This document shows positions 39,513-48,471 of a stretch of DNA of 64,000 bases, piece by piece. Position numbers and translations under genes: made by a program. Source of the DNA: Candidatus Poribacteria bacterium (lineage in GTDB: Bacteria > Poribacteria > WGA-4E > GCA-2687025); contig JAPPNK010000015.1 of the NCBI GenBank assembly GCA_028818695.1, forward strand, positions 174,289 through 238,288, given 5' to 3'. The notes under the pieces were generated by a model that saw nothing but the letters and a program-made list of their open reading frames with translations, had not been told where the DNA came from and did no database searches. How positions within the stretch are numbered: position 1 is the stretch's first letter; the number at the start of each line of letters is the position of its first letter.

Positions 39513-40274
39513 TCAGGGTTCCAGTATGCCATTCGGCAGTATGCCCCACTCCTGGCGAAGCTTGAACCAGCGTTTGTGCTTTTCAAACAGCGGCTCAAGG
39601 ATATAGGTCACAATGTCGGGGTCCAAATCGGGATGGCGGTTGACGATCTTTTTCAAATCTATGGCCACATCTGTACCCATCAAATCGTGATCTGCATACT
39701 CCAATAAGAACGGAATGCAGGGCGCGCCCAATGCTATCATTGCGTCCCCCCATGCGCCGCTGTTCGCCGGTCCCGCGGTTTGCCACCGCACAAGCGGTTC
39801 GGCGGCGCGCGGGTCGTTCAATGGGATCAGCCGCTCGAACAGATCAAGTATCTCCTGCGCCTCCGCCTCGTCCACACCCAACTCCTCCGGCGGAAGGGGG
39901 AGCAATTGATCAATTATCTCGTCCGCTTCGGGATGAAAAGTTCCGTAGAGATCCAGATTGTTGCGGATATGCTCCACCTTCTCCCATGCCGCCGCGACGC
40001 GTTCTGGGTCCAAAGGCGCAGTTTGTTGTGTCTCTTCGTCAATTCCAGCGTCGGAACTTCCCGCCTCTTTATGCGCCGGCGGCGCGTCTGCCGGCGGCGC
40101 AAGCGGCGTTTCAGAAACAGGCGCGGCGGATTCCGTAGGCTGAATCACAGGCGATTGAATGATCTTATGCTCCGGAGCGGGCGCGCCCCGGTATTTGAGC
40201 GCCGCGTATCCAAACGCCAATACAATGACGATGGCAACGCAACCCAAGACCGTGGCGAGGCGTCGGGTCGTCAT
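39513..40274 (-). CDS. Anchored HEAT-like protein, tandem paralogue 1
   Basis: 253 residues, the most divergent of the three. It keeps the anchor, a longer acidic/Pro linker, AAAWEKVEHIRNNL-type helix, LNDPRAAEPLVRW and ALGAPCIPFLLEYADHD, and the shared VNRHPDLDPDIVTYILEPLFEKHKRW end. The ATG at 40274 is chosen because GGAGG lies 7 bases upstream, inside the end of the peptidase gene, whose stop is one base away. Confidence 0.7.
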   Translation of the reverse strand: MTTRRLATVLGCVAIVIVLAFGYAALKYRGAPAPEHKIIQSPVIQPTESAAPVSETPLAPPADAPPAHKEAGSSDAGIDEETQQTAPLDPERVAAAWEKVEHIRNNLDLYGTFHPEADEIIDQLLPLPPEELGVDEAEAQEILDLFERLIPLNDPRAAEPLVRWQTAGPANSGAWGDAMIALGAPCIPFLLEYADHDLMGTDVAIDLKKIVNRHPDLDPDIVTYILEPLFEKHKRWFKLRQEWGILPNGILEP

Positions 40275-40275
40275 T

Positions 40276-41370
40276 CTAAGGCCTCCAATCCGAATGAACA
40301 TGGCTTTTGTAATACGAATGACCTTTTACGCCCAGAAACTCATGCGATTTTTTAGCGGCTTTCACCATCTCTATTTTATCGGCAGTCTTGCCGTACTTCT
40401 TATCGCCATTCATATCAACGTAGGCGGCACTGACATCTAGGGCGTCGCCGAATTGATGCCGGCTTAGCCAAACAGAGTTATATCCTTGCGCCCTCACATG
40501 CTCCCAGTTATGCTCCGGGTTCCGGTAACCGCTGTTGATTGGCAGGTTGTCCGCCGTGATGACGTACTCGTTCGCTTCCTCTCGGCTCATCCCCCGCAGT
40601 TTCATCAGGTTTTCTCTCATCTTAAACGTGCAGTGTTTCGCCCAGTGTTCGAGGTAAAACTGCATCCCTCTGTCCACCATCCAGTTGGGCGGATCCGAGG
40701 ACGGCGCGTAGAGAGAGTCTTTTGCCACAAACTCCATTCGGTCGGGAACGGTCAACCCATGGTCGACATACTCCTGCCGAATCTCGTCTATCGGGTCTTG
40801 TTTCAGCTCAAGCGGACAGCTCAAGGTTTTGCATTTGTCTCGCCAAGGACAATTTTGAGAGCAGCGCGAACAGTCAGATTCACACTTAAACTTGGCAGAG
40901 TACGTGAGATCAATGCCCATCGGCGCGTTGGCGCGGCCGTTACCAGGGCAGGCTTGGGAGCTATGCTTAGGTCCCTCGGCGACAGCGAAAAGAATGAAAC
41001 ACCCTATGCTCCATCCCTCCTCTTCAAACTCGAAGCCGTGCGTCATCTCGGCTTCCCATTCATACTGTATCGGGCTGATATGGGCGTCTGTGTCGTCTAT
41101 ATAGCCGACTTCTGCATAAACAGCGCACTTCGTCTCTTCATTCGTGATGAAAGTCATCGAGTCGAAGGGGGCTTGCCCAACTTTCCAGGTTTTGAATTCC
41201 AGACCATTCTCAGGGATGCATTGGCATTTGTTCGGATTCGGCGCGGCGCTGTGCGCAGCAGTGGACAGAAACCATCCACCAACTGCAACTGCGGCAAGGG
41301 CGGCGGTAAACAGAACCAAGCGAAGAGCGAATCGTTTCGTGTCAGCGCCTTGCGGCGTCCAGATCGTCAT
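40276..41370 (-). CDS. M15-type zinc peptidase with cysteine-rich N-terminal domain
   Basis: 364 residues. One membrane segment (about 15-37) anchors an exported protein. A Cys-rich region follows (CQC near 50, then CESDCSRCSQNCPWRDKC and CPLEL around 190-215). The C-terminal part is a peptidase M15-type domain: SGYRNPEHN, then RHQFGDALDV (His and Asp zinc ligands) and HVHSDW (third ligand). M15 enzymes cut D-Ala bonds in peptidoglycan. The ATG at 41370 has AAAGGA upstream. It heads the operon with the three HEAT-like proteins. Confidence 0.8.
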   Translation of the reverse strand: MTIWTPQGADTKRFALRLVLFTAALAAVAVGGWFLSTAAHSAAPNPNKCQCIPENGLEFKTWKVGQAPFDSMTFITNEETKCAVYAEVGYIDDTDAHISPIQYEWEAEMTHGFEFEEEGWSIGCFILFAVAEGPKHSSQACPGNGRANAPMGIDLTYSAKFKCESDCSRCSQNCPWRDKCKTLSCPLELKQDPIDEIRQEYVDHGLTVPDRMEFVAKDSLYAPSSDPPNWMVDRGMQFYLEHWAKHCTFKMRENLMKLRGMSREEANEYVITADNLPINSGYRNPEHNWEHVRAQGYNSVWLSRHQFGDALDVSAAYVDMNGDKKYGKTADKIEMVKAAKKSHEFLGVKGHSYYKSHVHSDWRP

Positions 41371-41398
41371 GTCGGCGTCCTTTCTTTCATCGCCAGCA

Positions 41399-41427
41399 AT
41401 TCTAAAAGGCATGATACACGAGCGCAA
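41399..41427 (-). promoter_or_regulatory. Promoter of the M15 peptidase/HEAT operon
   Basis: On the minus strand TTGCGC (41427-41422), a 17-base spacer and TAGAAT (41404-41399; five of six matches) lie 28 bases before the ATG at 41370. The same -35, TTGCGC, is found in the htrA promoter at 53568. Confidence 0.6.
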
Positions 41428-41482
41428 GGAGCGGCGCAACGTTTTCTTTGCTGGCGCTGTCCTTCTCACCGCATCCGCGCGT

Positions 41483-42733
41483 CTATTTGCCGTCCGCTTT
41501 CGTTTCGGCGATGTAAGCGGCGGCGACGGAGACCGCGCGTTTCTTCATCTCCCGCTGCCGCTCTATCGATAGACTCGCTTTGGCGAATTGAACGGCGCCG
41601 CACGCCTCCAGCAGCTCCAGCAGCTCCTTTGCGGCGGGCGAAGAGCTGCTCCGCAGCGTTTGGGCGGCGCCTCCGCTTGACGCGCACCGGCGTATGAGCC
41701 GCGCCAGCTCTTGGCAGAATTGCGCGTCGCCGCCTGTTTGAAGGGCGCGCATGCGCTCCAAGAGCGGATTCTCTGCCGCCGGCGCCGGTCGGCCGCGGTA
41801 GAGACGCGCCGCGCCCCATCCAACGACGCCCAAAAGACACGCCCCAAGTATCGTCAACAGCAGCCCTGTCCGCCAGCTGTCGTTCTTGGCTTCTTCCGCC
41901 TCCGCGGCCGCCGCTTCGACGGTCAGCCCAACCTTCTGGGGCGGCGAGGCGGCGTACCGCCCTTCGTCCGGCAGAAAGAAATGGACGGGGGGCAGCTCAA
42001 CCTCTACATATCCCTCTTGGCTTGGCGTGAACGGATAGGCGAAGATGCGCCGACCTCCGAGGAGGCGTTGCGGCGCGTCCCATTTATCCTCGACGCTGGG
42101 CGCATGGATATTTCCGCTTGAAACGGCGGGAGTCGGAATGTTTGTGAGGCTTTTGAGATAGCCTCTGCCTTCTACGGTCACGATGAGACGCGCCGCTTCT
42201 CCCATCGTCAACCTGTCTCGGCTGGACCGTATCCTCGTCTTGAAGTTGCCGACTCCGCCTGAAAAAGCGTCGGGAACGGGCTTCGGCAATGGACGAACAG
42301 ACACGGCTGCGGGTTTCGTTTCCAAGGTATATGGGGGACGCCCGGCGTAGGAGGGCAAGATCAAGCGCGCCGGCGGTATGTTTTTGCCGCCTTCAGTTAA
42401 AGGAAACAGCGCGGCGCGGATCTCCTCCACATAGTACGGCTTGCCGTCTACCATGACTTCGCGGGTGGAACTGCCTAGGTTTTGCGATTCAAAGTCGGGA
42501 AAGGCGGGGAAGGAGTAAGAGATATTTTCGGTCGTCGGGGGGTAATTCTCAAAGTAATAATGGAGCGTGTAGGTCGTCTGTTGGCGGATATACGGGTCGG
42601 GCGGGTCAACGGAGGCGCGGACGAAACGTCTGCCTGTCAAATCCTGCATGGAGTCGGGCGCGCCTTCAGCCGCAGAGGGGCAAAGGGACAGCGCCGCTAT
42701 GAGCAGCGGTATCAGTCGCCCTGGTCGAGCCAT
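41483..42733 (-). CDS. batD: BatD-like protein
   Basis: 416 residues: a signal peptide (1-24), a beta-rich exported region with two repeats beginning FVRASVDPPDPYIRQQTTYTLHYYF and FKTRIRSSRDRLTMGEAARLIVTVEGRGYL, a membrane helix (about 288-310) and a cytoplasmic helical tail. This is the BatD (oxygen tolerance) architecture. BatD normally works with von Willebrand-domain BatA and BatB and a MoxR ATPase, none of which are here. It overlaps ndk by 22 bases. Confidence 0.8.
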   Translation of the reverse strand: MARPGRLIPLLIAALSLCPSAAEGAPDSMQDLTGRRFVRASVDPPDPYIRQQTTYTLHYYFENYPPTTENISYSFPAFPDFESQNLGSSTREVMVDGKPYYVEEIRAALFPLTEGGKNIPPARLILPSYAGRPPYTLETKPAAVSVRPLPKPVPDAFSGGVGNFKTRIRSSRDRLTMGEAARLIVTVEGRGYLKSLTNIPTPAVSSGNIHAPSVEDKWDAPQRLLGGRRIFAYPFTPSQEGYVEVELPPVHFFLPDEGRYAASPPQKVGLTVEAAAAEAEEAKNDSWRTGLLLTILGACLLGVVGWGAARLYRGRPAPAAENPLLERMRALQTGGDAQFCQELARLIRRCASSGGAAQTLRSSSSPAAKELLELLEACGAVQFAKASLSIERQREMKKRAVSVAAAYIAETKADGK

Positions 42734-43167
42734 GGTTCGTCGCAGCGCATGTAGTCAAGAATCTCCGAAGGCTCAAAGAAGAGCGGTATCTCGCGCTCAG
42801 CCGATTCATCGGAGTCGGAGGCGTGCGCTAAGTTCAGGCGCGGATGGTTTCCCCAGTCGCCGCGGATGGTTCCTGGCTGCGCGTTCCAGGGCATCGTGTC
42901 GCCCAGCATGACGCGGACGCGCCTTGGCGCCTCGGCGCCTTGAACGATCATCGCAACAATCGGCTGCTCCGCCATGAATTCCATGAGCAGATCGTAGAAC
43001 GGCTTGCCTTTGTGTTCGGCGTAAAGCTTCTCGGCGGTTGAAGTTGACAGGCGCATCATTTTAAGGGCGGCGATCTTCAGCCCCTTTGCTTCAAAGCGCG
43101 CGATGATCTTTCCGACAAGACCTCTGTGGACGGCGTCCGGCTTGCATAAGACGAGCGATTTGTTCAT
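42712..43167 (-). CDS. ndk: Nucleoside diphosphate kinase
   Basis: 151 residues transferring the gamma phosphate of ATP to NDPs via a phospho-His. MNKSLVLCKPDAVHRGLVGKI opens the fold, and the catalytic H115 is in NLAHASDS, a slight variant of the usual N-x-x-HGSDS. RGDWG is present. It overlaps the TPR gene upstream by 4 bases and batD downstream by 22, so all three are coupled. Confidence 0.95.
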   Translation of the reverse strand: MNKSLVLCKPDAVHRGLVGKIIARFEAKGLKIAALKMMRLSTSTAEKLYAEHKGKPFYDLLMEFMAEQPIVAMIVQGAEAPRRVRVMLGDTMPWNAQPGTIRGDWGNHPRLNLAHASDSDESAEREIPLFFEPSEILDYMRCDEPWLDQGD

Positions 43168-44387
43168 TCAGACAGCTTTAGCCTCAAATCATGGATGTAG
43201 GTTTCGTCAATCTCGTTCGACTTGTGTTCAGGAGCTGCGTGCGGCTCCGGAAACATTTCAAGCATCGTTTTATATTCCTCGATGGCGCGCGAATCGCCCT
43301 CTTCTTCGAAGATATGAGCGATCTGATACTGCGCGTTTCGGCGAATGTCGTAGATGGCGCGGTCTTCCGTTTCGGCGGCGGCAAGCGGTATCGTTTCGTT
43401 GACGATGGCGCGGTAAGCGTCCACCGCTTCTTCGGGCTGGTCAAGCGCTTCGCTGTGAATCTTCGCCATGAAAACCTGGGCGGAGGGGGTGTTTCGGCTG
43501 TTCGGATGCGCCTCAATGGCGGTTTTGAGCGCGTCGACAGCGGCTTGATACTCTTTTATCCGCTCGTACGACCAACCGATTTGAAAGGCGCTGTCGACAG
43601 CGGACGCCGAATCGGGGTAGTTCTGGATCGTCTCTTCATAGGAAGCGATTGCGTCCTCATACGCGCGTTCGCTGAAGTAGGACTGCGCAATGTTGAACTG
43701 CGCTTCGGCGGCAAAATCAGGATTCCCAGAGTCGATGACGTTCCCAAAATGCTTCCGCGCGTCAGGAAAAGCCTGCTGTTCATAATGAACCATGGCTGTA
43801 TAAAACTGGGCGGCATGCTCGAAGTCTGCCGCGTCTGCCAGCTTCTCCAGCTCCGCGCGGGATTCGTCAAACTTGCCTTTTTTCATGAGGCATACGGCTC
43901 GGTTCAGCATCGCCTCATTTCGCAGCGGGCTGGTCGGATACGCTTCAAGGAACTGGTCAAACATATACATCGCGCGGTCGTAGTCCTCGCGGTGAAAATG
44001 CGCAACCCCGACAGCGTTCAGAGCCGGCGGCGCATGCTCGCTGTCAGGATAGTCGTTGATGAGCCGTCTATACAACGTGAGCGCGATGTCCGGCTGCTTC
44101 TTGTAGTCGATTCGGGACGCGATGGCGAAGAGCGCGTTGTCCGCGTACTCGCTGTCCGGATAATTGTCGAAGACGGATCGATAGAGCGCGATCGCTTTTT
44201 CCCACCGTTCAGGTTCATCGGAGCCGGCGGGCGGGGTGTCAACCTGGAGGGCGAGCTGGTACTGCTCCGCGGCTTTTTCGTAGTAGTTGGCGGAAGCTTC
44301 GCTCTCTCCGGACGAGCCGACGATGAGACCGACGATGAAAGCAAGGACGATCAGCAGCAGCGACAAAAACGGCCAAACGCGGGACAT
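43164..44387 (-). CDS. Membrane-anchored TPR repeat protein
   Basis: 407 residues: an N-terminal membrane anchor (about 5-24), then about nine tetratricopeptide units with the BamD/YbgF-like pattern (for example ALTLYRRLINDYPDSEHAPPALNAVG and AIASYEETIQNYPDSASAVDSAFQIG). Such proteins act as scaffolds in the envelope, but its partner is unknown. The stop overlaps the ndk start (ATGA). Confidence 0.82.
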   Translation of the reverse strand: MSRVWPFLSLLLIVLAFIVGLIVGSSGESEASANYYEKAAEQYQLALQVDTPPAGSDEPERWEKAIALYRSVFDNYPDSEYADNALFAIASRIDYKKQPDIALTLYRRLINDYPDSEHAPPALNAVGVAHFHREDYDRAMYMFDQFLEAYPTSPLRNEAMLNRAVCLMKKGKFDESRAELEKLADAADFEHAAQFYTAMVHYEQQAFPDARKHFGNVIDSGNPDFAAEAQFNIAQSYFSERAYEDAIASYEETIQNYPDSASAVDSAFQIGWSYERIKEYQAAVDALKTAIEAHPNSRNTPSAQVFMAKIHSEALDQPEEAVDAYRAIVNETIPLAAAETEDRAIYDIRRNAQYQIAHIFEEEGDSRAIEEYKTMLEMFPEPHAAPEHKSNEIDETYIHDLRLKLSE

Positions 44388-44417
44388 GGGGACTCTCCTT
44401 TTAACGTAACGCGTCGT

Positions 44418-45464
44418 TCAACGCAGTTCGGCCGCTAGTTTTTCGAAGTATGCATACGCTGCGTCGGCCGCGAAGGCAGCGTTTTCGTTTGAGACGTCGT
44501 TGTGAAAGACGAAGCGGAGCATGGCAGGTCCGTAGATGGAGGTCAGTATGCCGCGCTGTTTTAGAGCGTCTGAAGCTTCTGGGGCGGAGGCTCCAACGCG
44601 CTTCGTATGAACAATGACGATGTTTGTTGGGAAGTCGTCAGGGTTGAGACGCAGCTCCGGTATTGCTTGGAGCCGCTCTGCGAGGCGCCGCGCGTTGGCA
44701 TGGTCTTCATGGAGCCGCTTCGGCATCTCTTCAAGAGCGACGAGGGCTGCCGCGGCGATGACTCCCGCCTGCCGCATGGCGCCGCCGAGAAGCCTGCGGT
44801 TTCGCCGCGCCTGCTCAATAAACCCCGACGGGCCGGCGAGAGCCGAGCCGACCGGCGCGCCCAGTCCTTTTGAGAAGCAGAACTGAACCGTATCCGCATA
44901 CTGCGTCAGCTGGCGTACATGAAGGTCCAGCGCCGCCGCGGCGTTGAAGATGCGCGCCCCGTCCATATGGATCGGGAGGTTGACCTGTTCCGAGGCGCGT
45001 TTCAGCTCGGCGAGATCGTCCGGGGGGATGACCGCCCCGCCTCTTCGGTTATGCGTGTTTTCAACGCAGATGAGGCTGGCGGGCGGATAACGCAGAGCCG
45101 TTCGCCTCCCGTATTCCAGCACAAAATCGGTCGGAGGGCAGCCGTTCGGCGAGTCGCACAGGAGCGGATTCATCCCTGCTAGGGCGGCGTATCCGCCCTG
45201 TTCATAGACGTAGATATGGCATTCTTTGTCTAGGAGAATCGCGCCGCCCGGCCGTCCGCGCGTCAGGAGCGCGAGAGCGTTTCCCATCGTGCCGCTAGGG
45301 GTGAAAAGCGCCGCTTCTTTTCCCATCGCTTCAGCGGCGCGCCGTTCCAGCTCGGCGACGGTCGGGTCTTCTCGATAATGGTCGTCGCCCACTTTTGCGT
45401 TCGCCATGGCGGCGCGCATGGCGGGGGTCGGCTTCGTGACGGTGTCGCTGCGCAGGTCGATCAT
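44418..45464 (-). CDS. ltaE: Low-specificity L-threonine aldolase
   Basis: 348-residue PLP enzyme cleaving threonine to glycine and acetaldehyde. MIDLRSDTVTKPTPAMRAAM is the standard start, the cofactor Asp is in HMDGARIFNAA (D168) and the Schiff-base lysine is K199 in FSKGLGAPVGS. ATG at 45464 fits the family and overlaps the stop of the small TPR gene (ATGA). Confidence 0.94.
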   Translation of the reverse strand: MIDLRSDTVTKPTPAMRAAMANAKVGDDHYREDPTVAELERRAAEAMGKEAALFTPSGTMGNALALLTRGRPGGAILLDKECHIYVYEQGGYAALAGMNPLLCDSPNGCPPTDFVLEYGRRTALRYPPASLICVENTHNRRGGAVIPPDDLAELKRASEQVNLPIHMDGARIFNAAAALDLHVRQLTQYADTVQFCFSKGLGAPVGSALAGPSGFIEQARRNRRLLGGAMRQAGVIAAAALVALEEMPKRLHEDHANARRLAERLQAIPELRLNPDDFPTNIVIVHTKRVGASAPEASDALKQRGILTSIYGPAMLRFVFHNDVSNENAAFAADAAYAYFEKLAAELR

Positions 45465-45865
45465 TCGGCGTCCTCTTGCGGCTGCGGGTCGACGATGTCG
45501 AAGTAGCGCTGGATCGCCTCGGCGCGCCGTTTGGCGGCAGCTGTGAGGCAATGCTTATCGCTCATTTCCGCCACTTCCAAGAACAGCTGAGCGTTCTCGC
45601 GCGCGTAATTCTGCTGCGTCAGCGCTTCCGCTTTCCAGTAAGCAGCCTTGATCTTGCTCTCGCCGTCGTATTCATTGTCGTCCAGGACGGTCTGAAACTG
45701 TTCAACGGCGGCGGCGTAGTCCCCTTTATGGTAGGCGTTGATGCCGTCCGACAACGGCGACGCCGGCATCTGCGACATCTCAGGCGTGATTCGGGAGACA
45801 GGCTCCGGCTCTTTCTTTGAAAAAAGCTCGTCCTCCGGCAGCTGTTGGAATTCTTGAAACTCCAT
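45461..45865 (-). CDS. Small TPR-like protein
   Basis: 134 residues with no anchor. The middle has a TPR-like pair of helices (DGINAYHKGDYAAAVEQFQTVLDDNEYDGESKIKAAYWKAEALTQQ), with acidic, Pro-rich ends. It lies between the isomerase and threonine aldolase genes and overlaps the latter by 4 bases. No function can be assigned. Confidence 0.65.
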   Translation of the reverse strand: MEFQEFQQLPEDELFSKKEPEPVSRITPEMSQMPASPLSDGINAYHKGDYAAAVEQFQTVLDDNEYDGESKIKAAYWKAEALTQQNYARENAQLFLEVAEMSDKHCLTAAAKRRAEAIQRYFDIVDPQPQEDAE

Positions 45866-45885
45866 GCGTCTTCTCTCCGCGGGAT

Positions 45886-46716
45886 TTAACGGTTAAGGAT
45901 TGGGCGCATATACTCGTAATCTTCTTTGGTTTGGCGCAGAACCTCTTCGGTGTTCAGGTCTTTCCAGCTTCCCCAGCCCTGATATTCGGAGTGGAACGAG
46001 ACGACGCCGTCGAACGAGATGGAGCGCAGGCATTCGAACGCTTCCTTCCAACGTACGACGCCTTCTTTGAGCGGCACCAGTTTTTGGCGCCAGCGCGCAT
46101 TTCCGTTCGATTCTTCTCGAAACCATCCAAAGTCCTTGACGGCGACGAGGCGGATGCGGTCTTTCATTTCGTCCATCGCCAGTTTCCAGCCGGACAGCCC
46201 GCCTTCCAGCGTCAAATGTCCAGGGTCGATGTAGGCGCCGACAGCGTCCGGGTTCAACCCTTTCAGCAGGCGCGCGACGAGGCTTCCCGAAGCGGTCAAG
46301 TGCGCCCCAGAGTGGTTGTGGAGGCATGCCGTTACGCCGCGCTCTTCGGCGAGTTGCGCAATGCGTTCGATGGCGGCGCGCGCGTTCGCCATGTTTTCGT
46401 CCAGCTTTCCAAATCCGCCGTAGCTCCAGTACCCCAGCTTCAGATGCCGTATGCCGCATTCTTGGGCGGCGGCAAAGGTGTTTTGGGCGGTTTCGTCGTC
46501 GTCCGTGACGGCGGTGGTGATCATGGGTACTTCGGCTCCGACCGCTTTGAGCGCTTCAACCGCTTTCGGCAGCGTTTCTCGAACATTGTCGGGCTGCAGA
46601 TGACCGCCAGGCCGAACGGTCAGGTCTAGCCCGTCAAGTCCGATCGCCTTGACGGCGCGCCCCGCCTCTTCGACAGACAGCTCCTGAAGATGCTTTGAAA
46701 ACATGACGACTTGCAT
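45886..46716 (-). CDS. Sugar phosphate isomerase/epimerase family (TIM barrel)
   Basis: 276 residues of the xylose-isomerase-like/AP endonuclease 2 fold. Barrel segments include LDGLDLTVRPGGHL, ACLHNHSGAHL, GAYIDPGHLTLEGG, RLVAVKDFGWF and VSFHSEYQGW, with metal ligands expected in His and Glu/Asp of these strands. Substrate unknown, often keto-sugars or inositols. ATG at 46716 follows GGAGC. Such enzymes often pair with Gfo/Idh/MocA oxidoreductases, seen elsewhere in the window. Confidence 0.85.
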   Translation of the reverse strand: MQVVMFSKHLQELSVEEAGRAVKAIGLDGLDLTVRPGGHLQPDNVRETLPKAVEALKAVGAEVPMITTAVTDDDETAQNTFAAAQECGIRHLKLGYWSYGGFGKLDENMANARAAIERIAQLAEERGVTACLHNHSGAHLTASGSLVARLLKGLNPDAVGAYIDPGHLTLEGGLSGWKLAMDEMKDRIRLVAVKDFGWFREESNGNARWRQKLVPLKEGVVRWKEAFECLRSISFDGVVSFHSEYQGWGSWKDLNTEEVLRQTKEDYEYMRPILNR

Positions 46717-46783
46717 ACAGCGCTCCAAAGGTTTGATCGGTTCAATTTTAACGTCAAACGGGCGTTATGGCAAGGCGGCAGTT

Positions 46784-46918
46784 CTGACCTTAAGGCTTAA
46801 AGTTGGGACGCCGTCGCCAAGAATTGCTATGACCAGCGGAAAAGCCGCCGCGCCGCCTGCTATTGTACCCGCGCAAGCCATGTCTCCCTTGAAAACGGGG
46901 AACGAGGAGCGGGAATCT
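46784..46918 (-). repeat. MITE-like intergenic repeat, copy 2 (reverse orientation)
   Basis: Reads on the minus strand like the copy at 53318-53558: GATTCCC, CGTTCCCCGTTTTCA, AGACATGGCTTGCGCGGG, TTGGCGACG, then the terminal GTCCCAACTTT...AGGTCAG (46809-46784). It occupies the 358-base gap between the divergent isomerase and sulfatase genes. The rest of the gap holds only the sulfatase leader, with no clear promoter. Confidence 0.65.
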
Positions 46919-47074
46919 TAGCCGTTGTCTGGACTAGGATTATAGGATTGAAAGATTGACAGGATGATTGCCGAAAACCAAAAGGCAAATGACGAACCGC
47001 GGGGCGGCAAGCTTTACACGCGCCGCCGCATCGTGTATCGTCTTTACGCGGCTTAGCATAAAGGCGGGAGAAAA

Positions 47075-48460
47075 ATGGCTTCTTCTAAACCCAACATACT
47101 TGTTTTCCTGACAGACGACCACGGCCAATGGGCATTGCCAACCTACGGCAACTCCGAAATATCTGCCCCCAACATCGATTATCTAGCCGCAAACGGCGCT
47201 GTCATGGAGAACGGATTCACCCCTTGCCCCGTCTGTTCCCCCGCCCGCGCCAGCTTCTTTACAGGACTGCTTCCGTCCCAGCATGGCGTTCATGACTGGC
47301 TCCGAGAATCGGAGCAGGCGCTCACACATGACGGCATCGACAACAAGACGAACGTCGCCGAGCTGCTTCAAGCGGACGGCTACCACACCGGTCTTGTCGG
47401 CAAATGGCACTGCGGCCGCTCCTCCGAGCCGAAGCGCGGATTCGACCGCTGGTTCAGCTACCAGGTCGCCCAGTATCCTCATTTCGGCGTCCAAAACTTC
47501 TCCGATCAAGGAGAGCATATTCAGCGCAAAGGGCATCAATCCGCCCTCTTGACCGACGAGGCGTCCGCCTTTCTGCGCGGCAGACCTAAAGACCGCCCCT
47601 TCTTCCTGTTTGTTGGGTATGTCAACACGCACGGTCCCCACCGCGACCAGCCCGAACGGCTTGTCGACCATTACCGCCGAAACGCGGCGTTTGTCGACAT
47701 TCCGAAGGAGACCTTCGCCGAATGCCATGGGATTCGCGGGCGGCGCGTATGGCCGGCAGAACATGTTTACCGCGAGGAGCTGGCGCAGTACTACGCCTCC
47801 GTCACGATGATCGACGACCAGGTCGGTCGGCTCTTGGACGAGCTGGACGTGCAAAACGCAATGGACGACACCTTGATCGTCTATACGGGCGACCATGGAC
47901 ATATGAACGGGCATCATGGGATGTTCAACAAGGGGAACGGCACAGTCCCGCAAAATTTCATCGAGGAATCGATACGCATTCCTTATATCGCGATGTGGCG
48001 CAACGGGTTTGAAGCGGCGCAGCGGCGCGCGGAATCGGTCGACCTGTGCGACTGGCTGCCGACGCTGATGGACGCCGCCAGCCTTGAGACGCCGGAGGAG
48101 ATTCATACGCCTGGGCGTTCCTTTTTGCCGCTGCTAAAGGGAGAAGCGGTTGAGTGGCGGGACGCGCAATTCTGCGAATACGGCAACGCCCGCATGATAC
48201 GCACAGACGAATACAAGCTCATACGGCGTTATCCTGGACCGAACGGACATTTTCCGGATGAGTTGTACGATCTCAAGAACGATCCGCGCGAGCGGGAGAA
48301 TCGAATCGACAGGGCGGAGTATGCGGAAATCGCGGCGCAGCTGACCGCTCGATTGGACGCGCATTTTGAAACGTATGAGACGGATGAATGCTCAGGCCGC
48401 GACATCGCCGCGCGTCCAAGATGCAACGCGAATGAGCCGTGGTGCCGCGCTGTTTCTTAA
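47075..48460 (+). CDS. Formylglycine-type sulfatase
   Basis: 461-residue sulfatase. Metal aspartates are in FLTDDHGQ (D14, D15), the formylglycine motif is C54-S-P-A-R58, and YTGDHGHMNGHHGMFNKG carries the distal metal site. KWHCG contains the conserved Lys-x-His. No signal peptide is seen. GGCGGGAG precedes the ATG. A solute-binding lipoprotein gene follows 11 bases later. It is a separate subfamily from the two sulfatases at 24.4-27.2 kb. Confidence 0.93.
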   Translation: MASSKPNILVFLTDDHGQWALPTYGNSEISAPNIDYLAANGAVMENGFTPCPVCSPARASFFTGLLPSQHGVHDWLRESEQALTHDGIDNKTNVAELLQADGYHTGLVGKWHCGRSSEPKRGFDRWFSYQVAQYPHFGVQNFSDQGEHIQRKGHQSALLTDEASAFLRGRPKDRPFFLFVGYVNTHGPHRDQPERLVDHYRRNAAFVDIPKETFAECHGIRGRRVWPAEHVYREELAQYYASVTMIDDQVGRLLDELDVQNAMDDTLIVYTGDHGHMNGHHGMFNKGNGTVPQNFIEESIRIPYIAMWRNGFEAAQRRAESVDLCDWLPTLMDAASLETPEEIHTPGRSFLPLLKGEAVEWRDAQFCEYGNARMIRTDEYKLIRRYPGPNGHFPDELYDLKNDPRERENRIDRAEYAEIAAQLTARLDAHFETYETDECSGRDIAARPRCNANEPWCRAVS

Positions 48461-48471
48461 CAACAAGGAAA

